DNA of 64,000 nucleotides from CAYSGL01 sp964520985 (lineage in GTDB: Bacteria > Pseudomonadota > Alphaproteobacteria > Micavibrionales > Micavibrionaceae), in contig CAZFPB010000001.1 in NCBI GenBank assembly GCA_964520985.1, positions 992,001 to 1,056,000 on the forward strand, read 5' to 3'. This document shows, piece by piece, positions 25,774 to 33,187 of the stretch. Numbering within the stretch: the stretch's first letter is position 1; each line of letters opens with the position of its first letter. The notes beneath the pieces were generated by a model. The model had not been told where the DNA came from and did not search any database. It saw only the letters and a program-made list of their open reading frames with translations. Both the position numbers and the translations under genes were made by a program.

Positions 25774-26652
25774 TTGCGCGAGCCCCTGTTGAAGGGGCAT
25801 GCAGGAGGTCAATGGATTTTCCATGATTTTTCTGGGGACACCATCCGAGTTCTTTTGGTCGAATAGTATTATTCCTTTGTAACCCACAACCTCACTTATC
25901 ATCTGCGCTAAATTGCGGATGGATATTTCTTCGCCGGACCCAATATTTAATGGCACGCCATCGCTGTAGTGTTTCATGACATTCGCGCACGCATGCGCCA
26001 GATCGTCGACATGCATGAATTCACGCAAAGGGTTTCCTGTACCCCACAAAGTGACCGATGGCGCGTTAAGGCGTTTCGCTTCGGATATTTTAAGGATAAG
26101 GGCGGGAATGACATGGGATTTTTCAGTGTCATAGTGATCATGCGGGCCATAAAGATTACAGGGCAAAACAGACACGAAATCATATCCATCCCTACGGTAT
26201 AATTGGCACAGGCGGATCGCTTTTAATTTCGCGAGAGCGTATCCCTGATTGGTTTTTTCAAGCCGCCCTTTAAACAGAGAATCGGGCGTCAAGGGTTGGG
26301 GAGCGTTGCGCGGATAAATGCACGATGAGCCCAGATAGAGTAATTTGCGCACCCCACTTTGAGCCGCAGCAGATAACACATTGCGCGCCATGATCAGATT
26401 ATCATGATAAAATCCTTGAGGATCGGCCGCGTTTGCCCCTATTCCTCCGACACGTCCCGCCGCCATAATGACCAGATGCGGCTTATACGTCGCGAACCAC
26501 TCCCGCGTTGCAGAGGCATCTTTTAAATCGAGAGTCTGATGAGAGGCGCTGAGCAAAGTCACGGGTTCTTGCGTAAAACGCCGAACCAAAGCCCGCCCCA
26601 CCATGCCTGTTTCGCCGGCAATAAAAAGAGAATGGCCTGCCAGATCAAGCAT
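25765..26652 (-). CDS. fcl: GDP-L-fucose synthase
   Basis: 295 residues from ATG 26652 (MLDLAGHSLFIAG), which is favoured over a start 36 bases upstream because that lies in gmd. It epimerises and reduces GDP-4-keto-6-deoxy-mannose to GDP-L-fucose with NADPH. The Rossmann motif IAGETGMVGRAL, the active-site SSCIYP cysteine/serine, the Tyr-Lys pair in YALAKLKAIRL and the catalytic His in KSHVIPALILK are all present. It follows gmd directly with an 8-base overlap, completing the two-step GDP-fucose pathway. It precedes no visible fucosyltransferase here. Confidence 0.93.
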   Translation of the reverse strand: MLDLAGHSLFIAGETGMVGRALVRRFTQEPVTLLSASHQTLDLKDASATREWFATYKPHLVIMAAGRVGGIGANAADPQGFYHDNLIMARNVLSAAAQSGVRKLLYLGSSCIYPRNAPQPLTPDSLFKGRLEKTNQGYALAKLKAIRLCQLYRRDGYDFVSVLPCNLYGPHDHYDTEKSHVIPALILKISEAKRLNAPSVTLWGTGNPLREFMHVDDLAHACANVMKHYSDGVPLNIGSGEEISIRNLAQMISEVVGYKGIILFDQKNSDGVPRKIMENPLTSCMPLQQGLAQLR

Positions 26653-27688
26653 AAGAGGCACGTTTTGATGGCATAACCCTGTCAGCATCCATCATATCCG
26701 CGACAAGCCTCTCAAAAGTGATATCGGGATGCCAGCCGAGTTTGCGGCGCGCTTTTGCTGCGTCTCCCAGCAATACATGCACTTCTTGAGGGCGGAAAAA
26801 TGCAGGATCAATTCTGACAAGCCTCTTGCCACTCCGGGCATCTATTCCTTGTTCGTCCATTCCCTGCCCTTCCCAGCGCAAGGTAACACCAATGTAAGTA
26901 AAGGCCGCTTCCACAAACTCGCGCACGGTGCGCGATTGACCGGTTGCCAGTACGTAGTCATCCGGCATGTCCGCCTGCAGCATCATCCAGGCACCCCGCA
27001 TGTAATCGGATGCGTGTCCCCAGTCGCGGCGTGCTTCAAGATTGCCAAGGGATATATAGTCGCGCTGACCCGCTTCGATTTCACACACCGCGCGGGTTAT
27101 TTTCCGCGTCACAAACTCTTCGCCGCGCAGCATGCTTTCGTGATTGAATAAAATGCCGTTGCAGGCAAAAAGACCATAGGCTTCCCGGGCGTTACGCACC
27201 ATCCAGTACGCGTAAAGTTTGGCACAGGCATAGGGGCTGCAAGGATGAAACGGGGTAGTCTCTCGTTGTGGCGGCGCCGAGCGGCCAAACATTTCAGAAC
27301 TGGAAGCCTGATAGAGTTTTACCCGCTGTGTCATCCCGAGGGCGTAGATAGCCTCAAGGAGCCTCACCGGCCCCAGCGCATTGACGTTACCGGCCGCTTC
27401 GGGCAGATCAAAACTGACATGCACATGGCTCAGTGCCGCCAGATTGTAAATTTCGTCAGGAATGACTTCTCCTAGGACGCGCAGAAGGCTGCCTGTGTCC
27501 GTCATATCCGCGTAATGAAGAACCAGCCCATGCGAAACCAGAGCGCTTAAAAAGGCCCCGGGAGGCTCAGGAGTATAAGGGCGCAACCCATGAACTGCAT
27601 ATCCTTTACCCAGCAACAGATCGGCCAGTATCTGACCATCCTGCCCGCTAATCCCTGTAATCAAAGCAACTTTTTGCCCTGCAACCAT
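26645..27688 (-). CDS. gmd: GDP-mannose 4,6-dehydratase
   Basis: 347 residues, the usual Gmd length. It converts GDP-D-mannose to GDP-4-keto-6-deoxy-D-mannose using bound NADP. The N-terminal motif ALITGISGQDGQILADLLL, the SSSEMFG region, the catalytic Tyr-Lys in YACAKLYAYWMV and the family phrase NGILFNHESMLRGEEFVTRK are intact. First gene of the gmd-fcl pair. No ribosome site is obvious at ATG 27688. The product probably feeds surface polysaccharide or glycan synthesis together with other envelope genes in the window. Confidence 0.95.
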   Translation of the reverse strand: MVAGQKVALITGISGQDGQILADLLLGKGYAVHGLRPYTPEPPGAFLSALVSHGLVLHYADMTDTGSLLRVLGEVIPDEIYNLAALSHVHVSFDLPEAAGNVNALGPVRLLEAIYALGMTQRVKLYQASSSEMFGRSAPPQRETTPFHPCSPYACAKLYAYWMVRNAREAYGLFACNGILFNHESMLRGEEFVTRKITRAVCEIEAGQRDYISLGNLEARRDWGHASDYMRGAWMMLQADMPDDYVLATGQSRTVREFVEAAFTYIGVTLRWEGQGMDEQGIDARSGKRLVRIDPAFFRPQEVHVLLGDAAKARRKLGWHPDITFERLVADMMDADRVMPSKRASYA

Positions 27689-27873
27689 ACGGTAGTATGA
27701 AGGGCACTCGGCAATTTTTCAAGAGGTCCCAAGTTACCATAAATATTAGCAAATTCTGTGCGTAACCTTTCACTAATTTTTAAAACATCCCTGATATTTG
27801 ATACACTGATCATGCCTAATTTCCCGTTCAAGCGCATGGCAAAGCGCGGTCCGGGTTCTATATAGAATAAGAT

Positions 27874-28428
27874 ATGAACACCATTGACCGCAGCCAGTTG
27901 ATCGACTCGCTCCTGAAGCAGAAACGCGCTTATCAGGCAACGGCGCCTGTAGTCAAAAATCTGCCGGCGGTGGTTGCTTCCCCTGCGGCATCCGTGGAAA
28001 ACACGACCGACGTGCGCCCGTCCGAAACTGTCTTGCAGGGGCTGGCCGCTGCGCAACCGAAACTTGTCAGTGAGACGCTCGATACGCTGGAGCGCGGTTT
28101 CCGCCGGACACAAATCTTCCGCCAGAGTGATGGTCGCAATTTTATCCGCAATGAAGAAGTAACGCTGACAGATCGTGGATTAAAACGTACCGTTACGCAG
28201 GAAAATCCCTCTGGCAGTAACGTTGAATTTGAAGAAAATCTGGATCGTCAAGCAGATGGAAATTTCCGCCGGACCGTGCGCTACACCGATGAGATCGGCG
28301 CTGTTCAAACGAAAGTGGAAGACAGCAAATCGGGGATCGATCCCTTTATTGTCAGTAGCGGTACCTACCGCGAACCTGCCTCACCCTATCAGCCGCAGCG
28401 CGGCCTGAGCCTCGATATCTCCGCTTAA
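27874..28428 (+). CDS. Hypothetical protein
   Basis: 184 residues, soluble, no signal peptide, no membrane helix. A low-complexity Ala/Pro/Val region (about 20-55) precedes a beta-rich part with repeated strand pairs (RQSDGRNFIRNEEVTLTDR, RQADGNFRRTVRYTDEIG). I do not recognise the family. It is divergent from gmd with a 185-base gap holding both promoters, and its stop is 2 bases from the convergent msrA stop. The end, after PYQPQRGLSLDISA, is complete. Confidence 0.55.
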   Translation: MNTIDRSQLIDSLLKQKRAYQATAPVVKNLPAVVASPAASVENTTDVRPSETVLQGLAAAQPKLVSETLDTLERGFRRTQIFRQSDGRNFIRNEEVTLTDRGLKRTVTQENPSGSNVEFEENLDRQADGNFRRTVRYTDEIGAVQTKVEDSKSGIDPFIVSSGTYREPASPYQPQRGLSLDISA

Positions 28429-28430
28429 AT

Positions 28431-29009
28431 TTACTCAACGGTTTCTTTTAACTCTTTCAGGCGGGCATCGCGCCCGCAACCCGAGCGATAGAGTTTATAC
28501 CGCACGGCATTTTCTTTGAAATAATCCTGATGATATTCTTCGGCTGGATAAAATGGCTCCGCTTGTAAAATAGCCGTTTCAACTTTTTTACCTGCCTTCG
28601 CTTCAATTTTTTGAACGGATTGCTCAGCCAGTGTGCGTTCCCGTTTATCATTCACAAATATGGCCGCCGTATATTGAAATCCTTTATCGCAGAACTGGCC
28701 TTCGGTATCGAACGGATCGACATTGTCCCAAAATATACCAAGCAGTTTCTCGTAGGTGACTTTGGCGGGATCATAAGTTACCTGCACTACTTCGCGGTGG
28801 CCCGTATCACCGCGTGACACGGCCTCGTATGTGGCCGTTTCTTTGGTACCGCCGGAAAAGCCTGAAACCACGCTCTCGACACCTTCAAGATCTTGATACT
28901 CGCTTTCCATGCACCAGAAACAACCGCCCGCAAAAACAGCGGTTTTTGTGGCGGCAACCGCTGGGAATGTCAGAAAAGATAAGAACAAAAAAGACAGGAC
29001 TAAACGCAT
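28431..29009 (-). CDS. msrA: Secreted peptide methionine sulfoxide reductase A
   Basis: 192 residues from ATG 29009; an ATG two codons earlier would touch the AGGAG ribosome site, so the second start is chosen. A signal peptide (about 1-20, ending FPAVAA) sends it to the periplasm. The catalytic motif GGCFWCMESEYQ holds the active-site Cys, and the C-terminal region has EYHQDYF and a further cysteine (RSGCG) that may act as resolving residue. It reduces methionine-S-sulfoxide in proteins. A second, cytosolic MsrA is at 50899. No MsrB is nearby. Confidence 0.93.
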   Translation of the reverse strand: MRLVLSFLFLSFLTFPAVAATKTAVFAGGCFWCMESEYQDLEGVESVVSGFSGGTKETATYEAVSRGDTGHREVVQVTYDPAKVTYEKLLGIFWDNVDPFDTEGQFCDKGFQYTAAIFVNDKRERTLAEQSVQKIEAKAGKKVETAILQAEPFYPAEEYHQDYFKENAVRYKLYRSGCGRDARLKELKETVE

Positions 29010-29053
29010 GGACATCTCCTATTCTATAACTCTAACAGGCAATAAAGGCGGGA

Positions 29054-29959
29054 TTATGGGGTGGATGGCAACTTTAAGCCCAGTCCTGCGGTATAAATCT
29101 TTGTGACGAGTGGCAGGCCGGCTCCGGCCTCTTTGGGCGCATATTCTGTCAGACAGCAACTTGCCATCGGCATTGCCGCGCGCAGATACTGCAAAATCTC
29201 AATCAACCGTTCCAGACTGAGCCCTTCGGGTTCCGGCACATGCACATGCGGAAAAACCATCTGGTCCAGAACATCGCAATCCACATGCAAATGAAGATGC
29301 GTCACACCGTTTTCTTGAAAGCGCGCAATAATGGAATCCAGTGGCGCGTTATTATTGGTGACATCCTGAGCATGAAAGCGCGGTATGTTGTTTTTTCTGA
29401 TGAATTCATCTTCCGGCTGTTCCGTATCCCGTAAACCCACATAAGCAATCTGCGCAGACTTTAAAGGCAGATCAGGTTTTTCTTTAAATTCAGGATCGCC
29501 CATCAAATGCCGCAGCACCATACCGTGGTAATTGCCGGACGGGGAAGTTGATGGCGCATGAATGTCGGCATGGGCGTCCACCCATATAACGCCCAACTTG
29601 CCTTGATATAAAGCGTTCATGTATGCAATCGGAACATAGGACGCGCCGCAGTCCCCGCCCGTTGTCAGGATAAAATCTGGCTGCGCATTTCTTACCAATG
29701 CCATCGCGTCTTTTAATTGACGGTACAAAATATCACGAAAACGGATGAGAGGATCGCTGCCTAGGCTAGCCGCATCTGTCAGCTGCAAGGGAACTTCGAC
29801 AAAGCCCGGTGCCTCATGCCACAGGGCGCGCAGAGCGGGTGTCCCGGTTGGGATTTGGCTCGGCACGGCGCCCGCCTGATACTGCGGAAAAAACAGTACC
29901 ATGTCGTTTGGGCGCAAGGGGTATGAAAGGTCGGTCGATTGTGCTTTTTGCATGGTCAT
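29054..29959 (-). CDS. Arginase/agmatinase-family protein
   Basis: 301 residues of the ureohydrolase fold. Metal-binding motifs are DAHADIH (128-134) and DCDVLD (227-232), with the usual aspartates. The first motif reads GGDCGAS (101-107), with Cys104 where canonical arginases have His (GGDHS). This changes one manganese ligand, as in some divergent members of the family, so the substrate may not be arginine. The C-terminal EYAPKEAGAG region keeps the family Glu. The first ATG (29959) and a second two codons later are both usable. It is divergent from the MFS gene. Confidence 0.85.
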   Translation of the reverse strand: MTMQKAQSTDLSYPLRPNDMVLFFPQYQAGAVPSQIPTGTPALRALWHEAPGFVEVPLQLTDAASLGSDPLIRFRDILYRQLKDAMALVRNAQPDFILTTGGDCGASYVPIAYMNALYQGKLGVIWVDAHADIHAPSTSPSGNYHGMVLRHLMGDPEFKEKPDLPLKSAQIAYVGLRDTEQPEDEFIRKNNIPRFHAQDVTNNNAPLDSIIARFQENGVTHLHLHVDCDVLDQMVFPHVHVPEPEGLSLERLIEILQYLRAAMPMASCCLTEYAPKEAGAGLPLVTKIYTAGLGLKLPSTP

Positions 29960-30040
29960 GCCAGAATAATATCAATTGCGTTGCGTTAAGAATACCGATA
30001 CGTCCTCCTTAGTTTACCCCAACTCCAGCAAGTCACAACC

Positions 30041-31291
30041 ATGCAAAAAACCCTCGCCTCTTCCTGGCCTCTTTTCTTTGGTCTTGCCATGATCATGATC
30101 GGCAATGGCCTGCAAGGAACGCTGCTCGGCGTACGCGCCAATATCGAAGGGTTTTCAACCATGAGCATCGGCGTCATTATGTCGATGTATTATGTGGGCT
30201 ATCTGCTCGGCAGTCTGTTCGTACCCAAGCTTATACAAGGCGTGGGACATATCCGCGTTTTTGCGGCGCTCGCATCTCTCGCCTCAACGACCGTGCTTTT
30301 TCATGGCATTTTCTCCGATCCCATAATATGGGGCGTCGTGCGCGTCTTTACAGGCTTTGCGTATGCGGGGCTCTACATCGTCATTGAAAGCTGGCTCAAC
30401 CAAGCAGCAACTAATGAAAACCGCGGTAAAGTCATGGCTCTCTATCTCATTATTTTATATGCAGGCATGACGTTGGGGCAATTCTTGCTCAATGTGGCAG
30501 ACCCGGCCGATGTCGAACTATTCGTGATGACGTCCATTCTGGTTACGCTCGCCGTGCTGCCGATCTCACTTTCCAGCCGGCCAGCACCGACTTTTGCCAC
30601 ACCAGTACGGGTATCGATTAAAAAACTCTATGAATATTCCCCGCTCGGGATTGCAGGGGTAATGATTTCAGGTCTCGCCTCCTCCGCGCTTTTTTCGATC
30701 GGCCCGGTTTATGCTGCGGAAATGGGATTAAGCGTCTCGCAACTGTCCACCTTTATGGCCGCCTTCATTGCGGGCGGCGTTATTTTTCAGGCACCGATCG
30801 GATGGCTGTCCGATCGCTTCGATCGCCGCAAGGTCTTGATAGGCGTGACGGCACTAACGGGGCTCTTTTGCGTGTTCGCTTATTTTGCGTCACTGCACAG
30901 CATGTATGCGGTGATTGCGATCATGCCGCTGATCGGCGGGACGTCCCTCTCCATCTACGGTTTGTCTGTCTCTCACACCAACGACCATTTATCCTCCGGG
31001 CAAATTCTCGCGGCCAGCGCGACCCTCATCCTGCTCAATGGCGGCATCTCAATCGTTGGCCCGTTCATGGCCACTGGATCGATGAGCACCTTTGGCGTGA
31101 ACAGCTATTTCCTCTATGTGGGGGCTGTTTATCTGGTCCTTATGGCCTTCGGGATCTACCGCACCCGCCGCCGCCCGCCCGTGCCGCTAGCCGAACAAGG
31201 CGAACATCTCAGCCTGCGTGAAAACAGCGCGCCGCTCATCCAACAGGTTGCAGAAGATTCCCGTGCAACCCTCAAAAAGCTACATGAGTGA
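30041..31291 (+). CDS. MFS transporter, YcaD-like
   Basis: 416 residues with twelve predicted membrane helices and a long soluble C-terminal tail (about 375-416). The signature LIGNGLQGT-type start (MIMIGNGLQGTLLGVRANIE), GVVRVFTGFAYAGLYIVIESWLN after helix 3 and the loop GWLSDRFDRRKVL between helices 8 and 9 match the YcaD-type MFS group, whose substrates are poorly known. It is probably a drug or metabolite exporter. The gene is divergent from the arginase-like gene by 81 bases and is followed by the AT-rich accessory cassette. Confidence 0.85.
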   Translation: MQKTLASSWPLFFGLAMIMIGNGLQGTLLGVRANIEGFSTMSIGVIMSMYYVGYLLGSLFVPKLIQGVGHIRVFAALASLASTTVLFHGIFSDPIIWGVVRVFTGFAYAGLYIVIESWLNQAATNENRGKVMALYLIILYAGMTLGQFLLNVADPADVELFVMTSILVTLAVLPISLSSRPAPTFATPVRVSIKKLYEYSPLGIAGVMISGLASSALFSIGPVYAAEMGLSVSQLSTFMAAFIAGGVIFQAPIGWLSDRFDRRKVLIGVTALTGLFCVFAYFASLHSMYAVIAIMPLIGGTSLSIYGLSVSHTNDHLSSGQILAASATLILLNGGISIVGPFMATGSMSTFGVNSYFLYVGAVYLVLMAFGIYRTRRRPPVPLAEQGEHLSLRENSAPLIQQVAEDSRATLKKLHE

Positions 31292-31438
31292 TCATGTAAC
31301 TTAAGAAAAAGACAACAAAGTTACAAAAACTACTGAAGTTCATGTGATTAAGGTGATTTTTGCCTTGATAAGAAGCCCCCTAGTTATGTTAGCATTTATG
31401 CATAAAGTTCAATTCACCTATGTGGAATTGGTATTGCG

Positions 31439-32116
31439 ATGCAGCAATTTGGGGCGATAACAAACGGGTTGGAAGATGATAAGCGCGGCACCACGCTTCA
31501 AGAAGCACGTGATCTTGTTGCCAAAGCTGCTTTGATCGAACCTTTCTTTCAAGATTTTGTTAAAACCATTGCGAATAAACTAAATGTTCGCAGTGAAGAC
31601 ATTAAATTTGGCAGCATTAAAACAGCAGGCAATATTGCTAACAAAGCTATTCACGAAAAAAATGGCGATATTCGCCAAGTAAAAGATATTCTGCGGGCTA
31701 CTATTGAAGTGAGCAAAATAGACCAGATCAGCAAAGCGGAAAATCTTCTCGCTTTGATGGATCAAGGCGCTTTAAGATGCCTCACAGATATCAAAGTTAA
31801 CAAGGATAGCATTAAAAATACGTTCAATGATGCCAGCTTTGATGGCTTTAAAATGCTTAAAGCAAATTTCTCGATACAGGGATTTTCTGCCACGGAAATT
31901 CAATTAAGCCTTCCTTGCGATTCAAAAGAAATGAAACGCTCCCATGCCGCGTATGAAATAAAGCGTGCCTGCGACCATGCATTCGGAAGCTTTGAAAAAT
32001 TATCCTCCCGCTTAACCGAGCAGGAAAAAGCAGACTTATCCTTGTATCTGGATAAAAAGGGACGGCGCGCTGGAAAAGAGCGGGAAAAACACAATCAGTT
32101 AGCGCTTGGCTCCTGA
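31439..32116 (+). CDS. RelA/SpoT-like nucleotidyltransferase-fold protein (putative)
   Basis: 225 residues, soluble, AT-rich. Residues about 55-180 match the layout of RelA/SpoT-type synthetase domains: GSIKTAGNIANKA (58-70), VKDILRATIEV (81-91) where the Asp takes the place of the metal-binding Asp, DGFKMLKANFS (125-135), TEIQLSLP (152-159) where the Glu matches the EIQIRT Glu, then HAAYE before a helix. The closest recalled relatives are short toxin-linked domains of this fold. No HD hydrolase domain is present. The last 40 residues are basic. Assignment is from pattern only; a weak ribosome site precedes the start. Confidence 0.5.
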   Translation: MQQFGAITNGLEDDKRGTTLQEARDLVAKAALIEPFFQDFVKTIANKLNVRSEDIKFGSIKTAGNIANKAIHEKNGDIRQVKDILRATIEVSKIDQISKAENLLALMDQGALRCLTDIKVNKDSIKNTFNDASFDGFKMLKANFSIQGFSATEIQLSLPCDSKEMKRSHAAYEIKRACDHAFGSFEKLSSRLTEQEKADLSLYLDKKGRRAGKEREKHNQLALGS

Positions 32117-32120
32117 TAAA

Positions 32121-32142
32121 AAACCGGGCAATGCCCGGTTTA
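32121..32142. terminator. Bidirectional terminator between the RelA/SpoT-like gene and the 101-residue gene
   Basis: AAACCGGGC-AAT-GCCCGGTTT hairpin with A and T runs on both sides, 5 bases after one stop and 4 before the convergent stop. Confidence 0.8.
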
Positions 32143-32145
32143 ATT

Positions 32146-32451
32146 TTAAAAAACCCTATGAGAATTAAATCTTTGTGTGGTGATTCCTGCCTTTTCGCGT
32201 TCATCGATCAGCTTTTCTGTTAGCTCTACTGATACACCCTTCCATAAAGGAGTTGCTTCAAAAGCATCTCCCTTGTTAACTAGCTCCCACACATCGTAAA
32301 GCTTCATGCTGGCCTTACCTTCAACCCAGAATTCTTTTGCTTCCTTTGAAAAGAACGGAAGTTCGACAGGCTTGCTAGGGCACACGGCCGTCACAATCTC
32401 TTTTATTTCTTCGGGAGGATACAGTCCTTTATAAATTTGATCAGACATCAT
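32146..32451 (-). CDS. Hypothetical protein, paired with the kinase-like gene
   Basis: 101 residues, soluble, no signal peptide, with charged and aromatic residues but no motif that I recognise (GLYPPEEIKEIVTAVCPSKP, then LPFFSKEAKEFW). It follows the kinase-like gene by a 10-base gap on the same strand and has a convergent terminator 4 bases after the stop, so the two form a two-gene unit. A substrate or regulator of the kinase-like protein is possible but only by proximity. Confidence 0.55.
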   Translation of the reverse strand: MMSDQIYKGLYPPEEIKEIVTAVCPSKPVELPFFSKEAKEFWVEGKASMKLYDVWELVNKGDAFEATPLWKGVSVELTEKLIDEREKAGITTQRFNSHRVF

Positions 32452-32461
32452 TTAATTCCAG

Positions 32462-33148
32462 TTACGCTAAAGCCAAATTGCGCGAAGCTTGTTTGCCCAT
32501 GGTTACAGCAGGCAGCTTAAAAGCACGATATACGTCATTCATGAATAAAAGATTATCTTTATTGTAGCCATCACCCGGAAAGACGGGATCACCAAACACA
32601 AATTGAGGGCCGTCAGCCGTATGGCGTAAAAACACATTATCAGGTTTCACATCGCAATAAGGTAGCGTAAAGCCATCGGTCTTTTTAAATAGATGCTGCG
32701 TTAAACCTAAAATATCGCGCACCGTTTCACTCAGGGTATATCCATTTTTTTCCTGGTCTATAACAGCGCCTTTTTCAGCTCGTATGAAGGCTACCCAGGA
32801 CTCCATATTGTCCTGTAGTAACTTTTTATCGGCCGGCGCAACATCATGGTGATCTACCGCAATCAATTTTTCCATCCGAACAACGCAGAAATCATCATGC
32901 ATACGGATTTCATGAACGGTTGGCAAAAAAGGATTGTCGGGATTTGATTGACAGTAATGATAAAATAAAGGGGCCCAGCTGGCATCAAAATTGACTGCAA
33001 CAACATGATCTGCATCCGGCTTAGTCATACAAACAGCAAAACTGTTATCCGCTTTATTAATTTGCGTATAGCCATCATTCCGCAGGACAGAAATATATCC
33101 TGACGGCGATTGTTTTGTTACATGCTCAAATAAATGTGTTAATGCCAT
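32462..33148 (-). CDS. Protein-kinase-fold protein (putative)
   Basis: 228 residues. The catalytic core of a kinase or phosphotransferase fold is suggested by YCDVKPDNVFLR (164-175), which has the Asp and Asn of a HxDxxxxN loop although Cys replaces His, and by FVFGDPVF (183-190), where the Asp could serve as the metal-binding residue of the DFG motif. The N-lobe is short, about 110 residues, with NPFLPTVHEIRMHDDFCVVRME as the hinge region. No transmembrane part. Gene content is AT-rich. Substrate unknown; this could be a pseudokinase or a small-molecule kinase. Confidence 0.5.
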   Translation of the reverse strand: MALTHLFEHVTKQSPSGYISVLRNDGYTQINKADNSFAVCMTKPDADHVVAVNFDASWAPLFYHYCQSNPDNPFLPTVHEIRMHDDFCVVRMEKLIAVDHHDVAPADKKLLQDNMESWVAFIRAEKGAVIDQEKNGYTLSETVRDILGLTQHLFKKTDGFTLPYCDVKPDNVFLRHTADGPQFVFGDPVFPGDGYNKDNLLFMNDVYRAFKLPAVTMGKQASRNLALA

Positions 33149-33187
33149 AACCTGCTCTTAATATTATGGAATATATCACATGGATCG

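Noticed and set aside
27661..28113. 150-residue minus-strand frame covering the gmd upstream gap and part of the hypothetical gene
   Set aside because: It has no start site and no recognised motif, and overlaps genes with better support.
31439..32116. Housekeeping (p)ppGpp synthetase/hydrolase
   Set aside because: The protein is short, has no HD domain and lacks the usual synthetase R and K motifs, so RelA or Spo-type housekeeping function is not claimed.
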